The translations under genes were made by a program, and so were the position numbers. From Chloroflexota bacterium (lineage in GTDB: Bacteria > Chloroflexota > Anaerolineae > Anaerolineales > Villigracilaceae), in the NCBI GenBank assembly GCA_023459215.1, contig JAEWVF010000111.1, positions 5,482 to 69,481 on the forward strand: DNA of 64,000 nt, read 5' to 3'. Numbering within the stretch: position 1 is the first letter of the stretch; the number at the start of each line of letters is the position of its first letter. Below, piece by piece: positions 7,497-16,534 of this stretch. Below the pieces are notes generated by a model, which had not been told where the DNA came from, did no database searches, and saw only the letters and a list, made by a program, of their open reading frames with translations.

Positions 7497-9038
7497 ATGG
7501 CAGAATATAACCAGCTTGAAAGAATTCGTCTCCAGAAAATCGAGGAACTGCGCGCCGAGGGGGTGGAACCGTACCCGACCCGCGCCGAGCGCACCCATAC
7601 CAGCGCTGAGGCGATTGCCGCGCTGGAGGCCGTGACCAGCTCTGAAGGCCAGGTGACTGCCGAGATAACGGCCACCCTGGCCGGGCGTATCCGCGCCACC
7701 CGCCCGATGGGCAAGCTGACTTTTGCCCACATCGAAGACGGGGCCGGGAAAATCCAGCTTTTCCTGCGCGTCAATGAAATTGGCGCAGAGCAGATGGAAT
7801 TTTTCAACAAGATGTTCGACCTGGGCGATTTTATCCAGGCTTCGGGCACGTTGATGCGCACCAAGACTGGTGAGCCGACCTTGCAAGTGCGTGAGTTCAA
7901 ACTGCTGGCCAAAGCCGTCAGCCCGCTGCCTGCCGCCAAGGATGAAACCCTGGAAGACGGCACGGTCGTCCGCCACGCGGCGCTCGAAGATACCGAACTA
8001 CGCGCCCGCCAGCGTTACGCCGACCTGGCGGTGAACCCACAGGTGCGCGAAACTTTCCGCAAACGGGCGGGCATCATCAAAGCCCTGCGCGCTTTCCTCG
8101 ACAACAATGACTTCCTGGAAGTCGAAACTCCCATCCTCCAGCCTTTGTATGGCGGCGCGGCCGCGCGGCCCTTCGTCACCCACCATAACGAACTTGAGCA
8201 GGACATGTACTTGCGCATCTCGTTTGAGTTGTATCTCAAGCGCCTGCTGGTCGGCAACCTGGAGCGGGTCTACGAGATTGGCCGCGATTTTCGCAACGAA
8301 GGCGTGTCGTTCAAGCACAACCCCGAATTTACCCAGCTTGAGTTTTATGCTGCTTATTTTGACTATCTCAAGGTAATGGAACTGACCGAGCAGATGATCG
8401 GCTATGTCTGCGACACGGTCTTTGGCACGCGCAAATTCAGTTTCGAGAAGGAACCCGGCAAGGTCTACGAACTGGATTTCAGCGGCCCGTGGCGGCGGGT
8501 GGAGATGCGCCAGGGGATTCTCGAAACCAGCGGCATCGACATTGCCGCCCACCCGACGGCGGAATCGCTCTTCCAGGCGATTGTGGCCAAACACCCGGAG
8601 GCCCGCCCCGACCCGCATGTCACGCGCGGCAAACTGATCGACTTCCTGTTGGGTGAGTTCCTCGAGCCGACCCTGATCCAGCCGACTTTCCTGTACGATT
8701 ATCCGCGCGATATTTCGCCGCTGGCCAAACCCAAACCGGGCGACCCGCTGACGGTGGAACGTTTCGAGGGCTATGTGGCTGGTTTTGAGCTGTGCAATGC
8801 CTTTACCGAACTGAACGACCCGCTTGACCAGGAACAGCGCTTTATCGACATGCAGAGCGACTACACCGATGACGAGGAAGAAAAGAACCCGCTCGATGAA
8901 GACTACCTGCGCGCCATGCGCTATGGCATGCCCCCCAACGGCGGCTTTGGCATGGGCGTGGATCGTCTGACCATGCTCCTGACCAACAACCGCTCGATCC
9001 GCGAGGTCTTGCTCTTCCCGGCCTTGCGCAACGAGTAA
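7497..9038 (+). CDS. lysS: Lysyl-tRNA synthetase, class II
   Basis: This enzyme charges tRNA-Lys with lysine in an ATP-dependent reaction. The 513-residue protein has an OB-fold anticodon-binding domain (about 60-155, AGRIRATRPMGKLTF) and a class II catalytic core: motif 1 around FLEVETPILQP, motif 2 GRDFRNEGVSFKHNPEFTQLE and motif 3 GFGMGVDRLTMLLT near the C-terminus. Its length is typical for bacteria. GAGG lies 9 nt before the ATG. It is followed by a strong terminator. Confidence 0.97.
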   Translation: MAEYNQLERIRLQKIEELRAEGVEPYPTRAERTHTSAEAIAALEAVTSSEGQVTAEITATLAGRIRATRPMGKLTFAHIEDGAGKIQLFLRVNEIGAEQMEFFNKMFDLGDFIQASGTLMRTKTGEPTLQVREFKLLAKAVSPLPAAKDETLEDGTVVRHAALEDTELRARQRYADLAVNPQVRETFRKRAGIIKALRAFLDNNDFLEVETPILQPLYGGAAARPFVTHHNELEQDMYLRISFELYLKRLLVGNLERVYEIGRDFRNEGVSFKHNPEFTQLEFYAAYFDYLKVMELTEQMIGYVCDTVFGTRKFSFEKEPGKVYELDFSGPWRRVEMRQGILETSGIDIAAHPTAESLFQAIVAKHPEARPDPHVTRGKLIDFLLGEFLEPTLIQPTFLYDYPRDISPLAKPKPGDPLTVERFEGYVAGFELCNAFTELNDPLDQEQRFIDMQSDYTDDEEEKNPLDEDYLRAMRYGMPPNGGFGMGVDRLTMLLTNNRSIREVLLFPALRNE

Positions 9039-9059
9039 GCCTCTTCCAGGCAAGAAACG

Positions 9060-9091
9060 CGCCGCAACACGAGAGTGTTGCGGCGTTTTTT
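9060..9091 (+). terminator. Intrinsic terminator of lysS
   Basis: A perfect 11-bp stem (CGCCGCAACAC with GTGTTGCGGCG) with a GAGA loop is followed by TTTTTT. Confidence 0.9.
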
Positions 9092-9092
9092 G

Positions 9093-9122
9093 TTGAAATA
9101 GTGTCGCTGAAAAAGCTATAAT
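9093..9122 (+). promoter_or_regulatory. Sigma70-type promoter of the HD-GYP gene
   Basis: TTGAAA (9093-9098) and TATAAT (9117-9122) are separated by 18 bp. Because the -10 overlaps the first in-frame ATG (9121), translation must begin further downstream (9148 or 9163). Confidence 0.75.
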
Positions 9123-9147
9123 GATAGACAGATGGGTTCTATCTTCA

Positions 9148-10290
9148 ATGGTAAAAGCTGCCATGAATCTTAACTGTTCCTCCCAATTTGTTGCAAATTA
9201 TCAAAAATACATCTTTCATGAATACCGCCAGAAGCTCCTGGAGATTTTCTTGAAGGCCTCTGGCTGGATTACGTTATTCCTGCTAATCGTCAATCTTGTG
9301 CAATGGTACATCGACCCGATTACTCCTTGGCGCGCGCAGAACGTGGTCGCTGACCTGGTGGCGATGGTGTTCCTGTTTGTTTTTTGGTGGGCCAATCGCC
9401 AGGGCTGGACGATATTTTCAGCCTGGGGCATCCTACTGATCGTGATTGGGGTGATCTATCAATCCTATTCGCCGGGACGGCTGACTTCTTCCATTGTGCT
9501 GGTGACTCTGCCGATTGTGCTCTCCAGTTTTTTGATCCGCCCGGCGGCTTCGTTTTTATTCATGGCGGTAACCATTGTTTTTTATCTCATGGCCTATTGG
9601 ACCAATCCGGGCGAGGTGACCATCGATTTATTTGCGTCCCTGGTTTTGCCGGTTTTGGCTGGCGGCTCTTACTATATCTCACTGTTACTGAATCAAACCA
9701 TCGCGGAACTGGTGGTCGCCTACGATGAGACCATTCAGGGTTGGGCCACCGCCCTTGAGATGCGCGATTCGGAAACCCAGGGCCACTCGGCGCGGGTTTG
9801 CGAGCTAACCATTGCCCTGGCGCGCAGGATGAACGTCCCCGAACGCGAGTTGATTCACCTACGCCGGGGTGTGTTACTGCACGACATCGGCAAGATGGCT
9901 ATCCCCGATGCGATTTTGCACAAGCCTGGCCCGCTTACGCAAGAAGAATGGCAGGTGATGCGTCGGCACCCTGAATATGCGCGCACCTACCTGATCAAAG
10001 TGCCTTTTCTTGGCCCGGCCCTGGACATTCCCTACTTTCACCACGAGCGCTGGGATGGCAGCGGCTATCCCAATGGTCTGGTTGGCGAGAATATCCCGTT
10101 TTATGCGCGGCTTTTTGCCGTGGTCGATGTCTGGGATGCCCTGACCTCCGACCGCCCTTATCGCGGGGCCTGGCCGCCAGAAAAAACCCTGGCCTATTTG
10201 CAGGCTGAATCCGGGAAACAATTCGACCCCAGGGTTGTTTCCGCGTTTATCGAAATGCTTCAAACCCCATCCCCTTCACCCGCGGAGTAA
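9148..10290 (+). CDS. Membrane HD-GYP domain protein (predicted cyclic-di-GMP phosphodiesterase)
   Basis: About 380 residues. The N-terminal half has five or six hydrophobic segments (GWITLFLLIVNLV, ADLVAMVFLFVFWW, ILLIVIGVIY and others), forming an uncharacterised membrane sensor. The C-terminal half is an HD-GYP domain: GHSARVCELT, the metal-binding HDIGKMAIPD, later HPEYAR, the pair HHERWDGSGYP and DALTSDRPYR. In HD-GYP enzymes these residues bind metals and hydrolyse cyclic-di-GMP; the GYP signature reads GSGYP here. The start at 9148 was chosen because the promoter -10 lies over the earlier ATG; 9163 is equally possible and neither has a clear ribosome-binding site. The PhzF-like gene starts 5 nt after the stop. 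Confidence 0.9.
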   Translation: MVKAAMNLNCSSQFVANYQKYIFHEYRQKLLEIFLKASGWITLFLLIVNLVQWYIDPITPWRAQNVVADLVAMVFLFVFWWANRQGWTIFSAWGILLIVIGVIYQSYSPGRLTSSIVLVTLPIVLSSFLIRPAASFLFMAVTIVFYLMAYWTNPGEVTIDLFASLVLPVLAGGSYYISLLLNQTIAELVVAYDETIQGWATALEMRDSETQGHSARVCELTIALARRMNVPERELIHLRRGVLLHDIGKMAIPDAILHKPGPLTQEEWQVMRRHPEYARTYLIKVPFLGPALDIPYFHHERWDGSGYPNGLVGENIPFYARLFAVVDVWDALTSDRPYRGAWPPEKTLAYLQAESGKQFDPRVVSAFIEMLQTPSPSPAE

Positions 10291-10294
10291 ATTC

Positions 10295-11179
10295 ATGCCC
10301 ACCTATCCTTTTATGCAAGTCGACGCCTTCACCGACCGCCCCCTGGGCGGCAATCCGTGCGCCATCGTTTTCGATTGCGCCGAACTGCCTGCCGAAACCA
10401 TGCTGGCGATTGCCCGCGAAATGAACCTGAGCGAAACCGCTTTCGTCTGGCAGAAGCCGGATGGACATTTCCGCGCCCGTTACTTCACCCCGGCAGAAGA
10501 AATCCCCCTGGCCGGGCACCCGACCATCGCCACGGTTTTTGCCCTGGTCGAAACCGGGCGGCTCAAAGTCGATGCCTATCTCAAAATCCCGCTGGAATTG
10601 CGCGACGGCCCCATCGATGTTGAAATCTTTGCCAGCGCCGGCCGGGTCGAGCGGGTGGTGATGAGTCAGCGCAAACCCCAATTCCTGCGGATTTATTCTC
10701 CCGAGGAGGCGCTGCCCGCCTTTGGGCTGTCCGCCGCCGACTTGCTCCCCGGAGCCTGTATCCAGACCGTCAGCACCGGCACGCCCCAGCTTTTCATCCC
10801 GCTCAAAAACCTTGAAAGCCTGCGCCGTTCGCAGGTCGATATGCAAAAGTTTGCCGCATTGCGCCAGGCCGGTGACTTTTTCAGCGTACACCCGTTTTGC
10901 CTGCAAGGCCTCGAGCGCGGACAGACTTTCGCCCGCCACTTTGCCCTGTTGCCGGATATCGCCGAAGACCCGTTTACCGGTTCGGCGACCGGCGGCATGG
11001 CGGCTTATCTCTGGCATTATGGCCTGATCGAGTCGCCGACCTTCATTGCCGAGCAGGGACACTGGATGCAGCGTCCCGGCCTGGGTTTTGTCGAGGTGGT
11101 TGGCGCGCGCGAGAATATCGAAACGGTCAAAGTCGGCGGCGGGGCGGTGGCAGTTTTGCGCGGTGAATTGAGTTTGTAA
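10295..11179 (+). CDS. PhzF-family isomerase-like protein
   Basis: This 294-residue protein belongs to the PhzF/diaminopimelate epimerase-like fold. Signatures are VDAFTDRPLGGNPCA (9-23), MNLSETAFV with catalytic Glu47, FTPAEEIPLAGHPTIAT and the C-terminal half motif DPFTGSATGGMAAYL. PhzF isomerises a phenazine precursor, but most homologues, including those far from phenazine genes as here, have unknown substrates. A GGAG lies 8 nt before the ATG. It is co-transcribed with the HD-GYP gene, though a functional link is not evident. Confidence 0.9.
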   Translation: MPTYPFMQVDAFTDRPLGGNPCAIVFDCAELPAETMLAIAREMNLSETAFVWQKPDGHFRARYFTPAEEIPLAGHPTIATVFALVETGRLKVDAYLKIPLELRDGPIDVEIFASAGRVERVVMSQRKPQFLRIYSPEEALPAFGLSAADLLPGACIQTVSTGTPQLFIPLKNLESLRRSQVDMQKFAALRQAGDFFSVHPFCLQGLERGQTFARHFALLPDIAEDPFTGSATGGMAAYLWHYGLIESPTFIAEQGHWMQRPGLGFVEVVGARENIETVKVGGGAVAVLRGELSL

Positions 11180-11190
11180 TTCTTTCCGGG

Positions 11191-11218
11191 TTGAATTTCG
11201 CCAAAAACAGTCTAAAAT
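11191..11218 (+). promoter_or_regulatory. Promoter of the zinc-ribbon pair
   Basis: TTGAAT (11191-11196) and TAAAAT (11213-11218) are 16 bp apart and lie 30 nt before the next start codon, which carries a good GGAG site. Confidence 0.6.
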
Positions 11219-11248
11219 GGTAGTATTGGTAAATCGAGGAGAGAGAAA

Positions 11249-12637
11249 ATGTCCCAAACATTCAATTGCCCAAATTGTGGCGCGCCGCTTGATTATCAGG
11301 GCAGCGACCCGATCATCCGCTGCCCCTATTGCAGCAGCTCGGTGATTGTCCCAGAGAATTTACGCGCCAAACCGTCTTTTTCATCCAAGCCCGGCAATTT
11401 TACTTTGAGCGGCGTCGGCGACATGGGGAATCTAATCAACCAGGCCCGGCGCATCAAGGAGGTCAAAGACCTGGCTGAATCTGGCGAATTTGACAGGGCG
11501 GTGGAAATCTACCGCGAAATCACCGGCAGCGACGAGTTTTCGGCGCGCCAGGCGGTTGGCCGGCTTTCGGCGGGCCAGCCGATTACCCTGTCGGGTTTGA
11601 GCGCGGCGAACGTGGCGGCAACCTCGCCGGGGATTCACATCCAAACCCTGGATGCGAAATCGTCCCAGCAGGTCGGGCGTTGGGTTGGCTGCCTGGTGAC
11701 CATCCTGGTGCTGGGCATCCTGGCCGGTGTGCTGGTCCCGGTCGGTTTTGCCGTGGCGGGCATGTTTGCCTCGTTTGGCCAGGCGGGAATTGAGTTGCCT
11801 GGTGAACTTCCTGCGGTGGATGTGCCAATCTTTGGCGGTTACGCCGACCAGGAACTGACTTTTGGCGGCGAGGGCAGCGGACCGGGCCTGTTCGGCGATG
11901 TGCGCGCGATTGGGGTTAACCCGGCCAATGGCCAGATTTATGCCGCCAATTATGACGATGGCCGTGTGCAGGTTTTCGATGCTCAGGGAAAATTCGTCAC
12001 CCAGTGGATCATCCCTGAGGAAGTTTCCGATCCGTATTTTGGCGACCTGGCCGTTGGCCGGGACGGGACTGTATTTGTGCCGGTTTTCGGCAAAATCCTG
12101 AAATTCGATGCGACTGGCGCGCCTTTGGGCGCGATCGAGAATCCTGACTATCGTTTCGAGGACATCGACCTGGCCCCCGACGGATCGTTGGTGACGATTG
12201 CCAATGGCGAGGATATTGTCTGGCTTTCGCCCGATGGGCAGGTGACTCAGGTGGTTGAAGATGCGGTTTCGACCGTTTCGGACGATTCAGAACTGAATGC
12301 AAAGATTGCGGTCGATGGCAATGGCAGCGTATACGTGCTGGGAACCTTTAATTCGGCTGTTTTCATCTTTGACTCGAGCGGCAAATTCAGCAATCGTTTC
12401 GGCAGCGACGGCGACGAAACCGGCCAGTTCCGCGCCCCGCAGGCCATCGAAGTGGATGGCCAGGGCCGCATTTTTGTCAGCGATTTCAAGGGAGTTCAGG
12501 TTTTTGGCAACGACGGGCGCTATATTGACGTAATTAAAGTGCAATATGTGGCTTATAACCTGGCTTTTGACGACCAGGGCAAGCTTTACCTGACCACCAA
12601 CCAGAAAATGGTTGAAAAATACAGCATAAAGGAATAA
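11249..12637 (+). CDS. Zinc-ribbon membrane protein with extracytoplasmic NHL-type beta-propeller
   Basis: A 462-residue protein with three parts. An N-terminal zinc ribbon has Cys7/Cys10 and Cys25/Cys28 (NCPNCG, RCPYCS). A central hydrophobic segment lies near residues 148-175 (LVTILVLGILAGVLVPVGFAV). The C-terminal half (about 200-455) is made of NHL/six-bladed propeller repeats, seen as repeated DxxGxxFVxD and FGxxGxxxGQFRAP stretches. The ribbon should be cytoplasmic and the propeller outside. The role is unknown; the arrangement suggests a sensor or scaffold. The start has AGGAGAGAG just upstream. The following gene also starts with a zinc ribbon and lies 3 nt downstream. Confidence 0.87.
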   Translation: MSQTFNCPNCGAPLDYQGSDPIIRCPYCSSSVIVPENLRAKPSFSSKPGNFTLSGVGDMGNLINQARRIKEVKDLAESGEFDRAVEIYREITGSDEFSARQAVGRLSAGQPITLSGLSAANVAATSPGIHIQTLDAKSSQQVGRWVGCLVTILVLGILAGVLVPVGFAVAGMFASFGQAGIELPGELPAVDVPIFGGYADQELTFGGEGSGPGLFGDVRAIGVNPANGQIYAANYDDGRVQVFDAQGKFVTQWIIPEEVSDPYFGDLAVGRDGTVFVPVFGKILKFDATGAPLGAIENPDYRFEDIDLAPDGSLVTIANGEDIVWLSPDGQVTQVVEDAVSTVSDDSELNAKIAVDGNGSVYVLGTFNSAVFIFDSSGKFSNRFGSDGDETGQFRAPQAIEVDGQGRIFVSDFKGVQVFGNDGRYIDVIKVQYVAYNLAFDDQGKLYLTTNQKMVEKYSIKE

Positions 12638-12640
12638 CAC

Positions 12641-13159
12641 ATGGCTCAAATCCCCTGTCCAGCTTGTGGCGCTTCAATTGAAGAGACCGAACGCGCCTGT
12701 CCGTATTGCGGCGCAGCCCAGAGCGCCGATCCGCGTAATGCCCCAACGATGATGGCTTCCGCCCCGCCTTTACCGCGCTTCCCCAGCAGCGCTGCCGCGA
12801 TGGATGAGATCAAGAGCCTGCTGCGCGCCGGGAACAAGGTGGCTGCTGTCCAGGTTCATCGCGAGTATTTTGGCCTGGGGCTGAAAGAATCCAAGGATGC
12901 TGTCGAGGCCATCGAAAGCGACTTGAAACCGATCGCGCCGCCTCCCGTCCGGCCTGTGGACGATGAGCCTCCGGCTTTTGCCCGACCCGAAGCGCCCGCG
13001 GTTGCGCCCGCCGCGGCTTCGTTCGATGCCCCGCAGCAGCCCCCGGCTTGGCGCAATTGGGCGATTGGCTGCAGCGTGGCCTTTGTCCTGTTCTGCTGCC
13101 TGTGTGTGGTGCTGCCGGCTATTTTATTCATGGCGTCTGGCGGTGAGTTCGGCGGATAA
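12641..13159 (+). CDS. Small zinc-ribbon membrane protein with L7/L12 C-terminal-like segment
   Basis: A 172-residue protein. Two CxxC pairs (PCPACG, ACPYCG) at residues 6-23 form a zinc ribbon. Residues about 54-90 (MDEIKSLLRAGNKVAAVQVHREYFGLGLKESKDAVEAIE, read in parts) resemble the helix-turn-helix of the ribosomal L7/L12 C-terminal domain, a segment often found in small proteins of unknown function. A Pro/Ala-rich linker leads to one C-terminal membrane segment (SVAFVLFCCLCVVLPAILFM). It is probably made in one operon with the upstream zinc-ribbon propeller protein. No enzymatic motif is visible. Confidence 0.85.
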   Translation: MAQIPCPACGASIEETERACPYCGAAQSADPRNAPTMMASAPPLPRFPSSAAAMDEIKSLLRAGNKVAAVQVHREYFGLGLKESKDAVEAIESDLKPIAPPPVRPVDDEPPAFARPEAPAVAPAAASFDAPQQPPAWRNWAIGCSVAFVLFCCLCVVLPAILFMASGGEFGG

Positions 13160-13175
13160 CGATCCCGCGCATCGC

Positions 13176-13218
13176 AAAATCCCCGTCCGGTTTTTGTAGA
13201 CCGAACGGGGATTTTTTG
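13176..13218. terminator. Bidirectional terminator between convergent genes
   Basis: A 16-bp stem with one mismatch (13176-13191 with 13200-13215), flanked by an A run on one side and a T run on the other, lies between the plus-strand zinc-ribbon operon and the minus-strand ferredoxin gene. Confidence 0.85.
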
Positions 13219-13222
13219 TTTT

Positions 13223-14143
13223 TCAGGCCGCCGCTTTTTCCATCAGGGCCAGGATTTCGAGCGGCGCGCTCTTACTCTCGTCCCGGCGCATCTGGATGGC
13301 GTCCTGGGTACATTGACCGACACATACCCCACAACCCATGCACTGCTCACGGTCGACCTGGCTGATGCCCTCGGGCGAGGAAATGGCGTCGAACTGGCAG
13401 GCGGATTCGCAGGCGCCGCAGGCGATACATACCTCCTGGCCGATTTCTGCCACAAAGCCGGATGAAGCCAGCATCGGTGTCCCGTTCTTGTGGGCTTGCA
13501 TCGCCCCGCAGCAACAGGCGCAACAGTTGCAGATGGCGTAGAAGCGTCCCAGCATGGCATCTTTAAAAAAGGCATGATGGACATGCCCGCGCTCATCTTC
13601 GGCTTGCAGGATGTTGACCGCTTCGCTCGGGCTGATCCAGCGCGCTTTGCTGGGGTTATGCTCCATGATGAAACTGGCAAATGGTTCGCCTATCACCAGG
13701 CATACATCCAGCGGCAGGCACGGATTTGGCTTGGCGCTGCGGCAGGGGCATTCCAGGGCGACGATGTGTTCCGGGTTTTTTAGCACCAGCGAGCGGGCGC
13801 GTTTGTAGGGAATCACTTGCTCGAGATCGGGGATGTTGATATCTTCGTGAATCTGTACCAGTTGTTTTGCGGTTTGCAGGGGGATGGCTTTGCCGTGATA
13901 GGTATCAGCCAGGCTGACATACTTTTCGGGTTCCTGCCGGTTTTTCTGCTCGAGCAGTTTTCCCAACCAGCCTGCCAACGGAGCAAAATATTTCGCCAGC
14001 GGATGGCGACCGGTGCCCAGGGCGATATAGAAATGAGTCCAGCGGCTATAGAAATAGCCGTGCAGGGCATCGAACCATGTCATGTTGGGGGTTTTGCGGG
14101 CTTCGGCAAAGAACTGCCTGGCAGACGGCTTGAGGATACCCAT
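13223..14143 (-). CDS. 4Fe-4S dicluster-binding protein with additional Cys-rich motifs
   Basis: A 306-residue cytoplasmic iron-sulfur protein. The C-terminus has two ferredoxin motifs, CIACGACESAC and CMGCGVCVGQC, each followed by a normal fourth ligand context. Upstream are two further cysteine groups: ECPCRSAKPNPCLPLDVC near residues 150-170 and ICNCCACCCG near 225-235, which could hold one more cluster or a metal. The family occurs in anaerobes as an uncharacterised electron carrier. The ATG at 14143 is preceded by AGGAG and was preferred to a longer frame. It lies downstream of the LCP gene on the same strand, 95 bp away. Confidence 0.88.
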   Translation of the reverse strand: MGILKPSARQFFAEARKTPNMTWFDALHGYFYSRWTHFYIALGTGRHPLAKYFAPLAGWLGKLLEQKNRQEPEKYVSLADTYHGKAIPLQTAKQLVQIHEDINIPDLEQVIPYKRARSLVLKNPEHIVALECPCRSAKPNPCLPLDVCLVIGEPFASFIMEHNPSKARWISPSEAVNILQAEDERGHVHHAFFKDAMLGRFYAICNCCACCCGAMQAHKNGTPMLASSGFVAEIGQEVCIACGACESACQFDAISSPEGISQVDREQCMGCGVCVGQCTQDAIQMRRDESKSAPLEILALMEKAAA

Positions 14144-14238
14144 AAGATTCTCCTGAAAAATTTTTCTCAGGTTAATCCAGATTGGCGCGCCTGGCAACTG
14201 CCATCCATCCCGGCTTGGCAGACATTTATCCTTGTCTA

Positions 14239-15666
14239 TCAGGGGGTCAGTTCGGAAGGAGTGAAGCAGGGCTGGTAATCGTTGCCGACTACCAGGATGT
14301 AATCGACCGGGCTGGCGCTGTCGGGCGCGGCGGCCAGCGAGCTTTCGGGCAGTCCCAAAACGGCCAGCAGGCTGGATGCGCGCTGGTAATCCTGGTCATC
14401 GCTCAGATCGTACAGGATCGTGGCAGCGTACTGGCGGTGATCCGCTTCGCCGAAGGATGTTTCGTAACCGGCGTAGTTCAGGCGTTCGGCGGCCAGGGTT
14501 TCCCAACCGTCGTTGTAGGAGCCGTTGCGCACCTCGACCTTGAAAACCTGGCGTTGCTCCTGGCGGGCCGAGGGCGAAAGCGCTTCAGACAGCATCACCT
14601 GGATGGCTTCGGTATTTGGCAGCAGCACATAGGCCCCGCCGGGTGTGATCCAGGATGTGACCAGGTCGCCGGCCACATAATAACTGCGGATGTCGGCATT
14701 GTTGAGTTGGAAAGCCAGCGGGGCAAGGCTGAGTACATCGCCAATGCCAACATCGGTGCGCAGGGAGGCGCTCACGTCGCTGTATAGCTGCGGCAGGCTG
14801 GCCAGGGTGTTGGTGCTCAGCGTTTGTTTGTAAATCGCGCGCAGCACTTCCTGCTGGCGGCGTCCGCGGTCGAAATCGTTCGATTTTTGACGCGAGCGCG
14901 CGTACCACAGCGCCAGGTCGCCGTCCATGTGGACGATGCCCGGCCCGACCGTGTACAGGCCCCAGTTATCTTCATATTCCGGGTCGTAACTTGGGTCGAG
15001 CAAACGCCAATCGGTGTACGGGCAGGCAATCGGCAGGTCGACGCCGCCCAGGGTGTCAACAATCTTGCGGAAACCGTCGAAATCGACCATGGCGGTCTGG
15101 TTGATGCTCAGACCGAAATTGGTCAAGATGGTGTCCTTGAGCAGGCCCGGGCCGCCGCCGGGATATTGGTAGAGTTCCCCGTACTGGTAGGCGGTGTTGA
15201 TGCGCTGCAAGCCGACGGTCGGGATGTTGACCCACAGGTCGCGCGGGAAGGAAATTAGCGATACCTGCCCGTCCCTGGGGCGGATGGCGGCCACGACGAT
15301 GGTGTCGGTGCGATAGGATGAGCCGGGGCGCAAATCCGAGCCGAGCAACAGGTAAACCAGCGACTCGGGCGCGTCCAGCAGGGGCGCAGGCGTCTCGATC
15401 ACCGCCAGGGTCGGCTGGATCGGGGCGGGCGTTTCGGTGGCGATGGGGGTCAGGGTGGGAATCAGCGCCGGCAGGGTGGCGGTTGCCAGCGGCGCTGGCA
15501 GGGTGGCATCGTCCGCGGCCAGTTGCGGCTGGAAGGGAGTCGGGGTGGCGCTGGCGTTGGCTGGCGCGGTCACGAAGTAATAGGGCGAATAAGCCTGCGG
15601 GGGTGGATTCCCGCAGGCTGTCAGAATCAGGCTAAGTAGGATGGCCCACAAAAAACGGACGCGCAT
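14239..15666 (-). CDS. LytR-CpsA-Psr (LCP) family lipoprotein
   Basis: A 475-residue protein with a lipoprotein signal (LILTAC, Cys18), a long Thr/Ala/Pro linker (30-100) and an LCP domain (about 105-330). Diagnostic pieces are LLLGSDLRPGSSYRTDTIVVAAI, ISFPRDLWVNIP, RINTAY, VDFDGFRKIVDTLGGVDL and ALWYARSRQKSNDFDRGRRQQEVL, which carry the Arg/Asp residues that bind polyprenyl pyrophosphate. A LytR_C domain follows (VEVRNGSYNDGWETLAAERL). LCP enzymes transfer glycopolymers from undecaprenyl carriers to the cell wall. It is the last gene of the operon HK-like, LysM, LCP. Confidence 0.93.
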   Translation of the reverse strand: MRVRFLWAILLSLILTACGNPPPQAYSPYYFVTAPANASATPTPFQPQLAADDATLPAPLATATLPALIPTLTPIATETPAPIQPTLAVIETPAPLLDAPESLVYLLLGSDLRPGSSYRTDTIVVAAIRPRDGQVSLISFPRDLWVNIPTVGLQRINTAYQYGELYQYPGGGPGLLKDTILTNFGLSINQTAMVDFDGFRKIVDTLGGVDLPIACPYTDWRLLDPSYDPEYEDNWGLYTVGPGIVHMDGDLALWYARSRQKSNDFDRGRRQQEVLRAIYKQTLSTNTLASLPQLYSDVSASLRTDVGIGDVLSLAPLAFQLNNADIRSYYVAGDLVTSWITPGGAYVLLPNTEAIQVMLSEALSPSARQEQRQVFKVEVRNGSYNDGWETLAAERLNYAGYETSFGEADHRQYAATILYDLSDDQDYQRASSLLAVLGLPESSLAAAPDSASPVDYILVVGNDYQPCFTPSELTP

Positions 15667-15705
15667 AGACGAAAATGGAATGTTGCGATTGCCGAATTGG
15701 AAAAA

Positions 15706-16533
15706 TTATGGTGAGGTCTGGGTCGGGCTGGGCGTGTTGGATGGCGCGCTGGTTGGCGTTGGGGTCTGGATGGCCGGAATGCTGGTTGGGCTGGGCGTCT
15801 GGGTCTCCGTCGGGACGCTCGTCTCAGTAATCCCCGTTGTCGAGCTGGCTGTCAGCGTAATGCTGGGTGTAAACGTCTCTGTGATTGGCGTCAACGGCGT
15901 AAAAGTTGCGGTGCTGGTGACTACATTGGGCACACGCAACTGCTGGCCGGTCAGGATGCCGGTCGCGCCGCCCATGCAGTTGGCTTGTTGCAACTGGGCA
16001 ACGCTGACCCGATACAGCAGGCTGATGCGATATAGGGTGTCGCCCGGCTGGACAACGTAGATGATCCAACCGGCGGGCGCGCCACAGGCGATTTGGGTGC
16101 TGGTGGGCAGGGGCGGAACGTACAGGTAGGAACCGGCGGCCAGTTCGTCGCTGACCAGGCAGTTGGCCTGCTGCAATGCTGCGGCGCTGGTGCGATAGGT
16201 CAGGGCGATGGATGCCAGCGTGTCGTAGGGCTGGATCGAAATGGCTACCCAGCCGGAAGGCGGCAGGCAGGTTGTCGGCGGTGGGGGCAGGGTGTTGCTG
16301 GCGGTGGCGGTGATGTCGGCGGGCAGCGCGCTGGTTGCGGTCAACCCGTCCAGCGGGGCCAACAGTTCAAGGGTGGGATAGGCGCTCTGCAGGGTTGCGC
16401 TTGGCGTTGGGCTGGCAACCAGGGCCGGGATCAAACCACCTTCGGCCATCGCCAGGGCAAATCCGCCCAGAACCAACCCGACAGATAAAACCCCGAGCAA
16501 AAAACCGCCGCCCAGTTGGCGCCATGCCCCCAT
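15706..16533 (-). CDS. LysM-domain envelope protein
   Basis: A 275-residue protein with an N-terminal hydrophobic signal-anchor (FLLGVLSVGLVLGGFALAMA), a spacer, and two LysM domains at about 95-150 (IQPYDTLASIALTYRTSAAALQ) and 155-215 (VQPGDTLYRISLLYRVSVAQLQ). LysM binds N-acetylglucosamine polymers such as peptidoglycan. Each repeat has a Cys both before and inside the domain, suggesting intradomain disulfides, so it should act outside the membrane. The last 50 residues are Thr/Ser/Pro-rich. It lies between the histidine-kinase-like gene (1 nt gap) and the LCP gene (39 nt gap), so all three likely serve the cell envelope. Confidence 0.9.
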   Translation of the reverse strand: MGAWRQLGGGFLLGVLSVGLVLGGFALAMAEGGLIPALVASPTPSATLQSAYPTLELLAPLDGLTATSALPADITATASNTLPPPPTTCLPPSGWVAISIQPYDTLASIALTYRTSAAALQQANCLVSDELAAGSYLYVPPLPTSTQIACGAPAGWIIYVVQPGDTLYRISLLYRVSVAQLQQANCMGGATGILTGQQLRVPNVVTSTATFTPLTPITETFTPSITLTASSTTGITETSVPTETQTPSPTSIPAIQTPTPTSAPSNTPSPTQTSP

Positions 16534-16534
16534 T

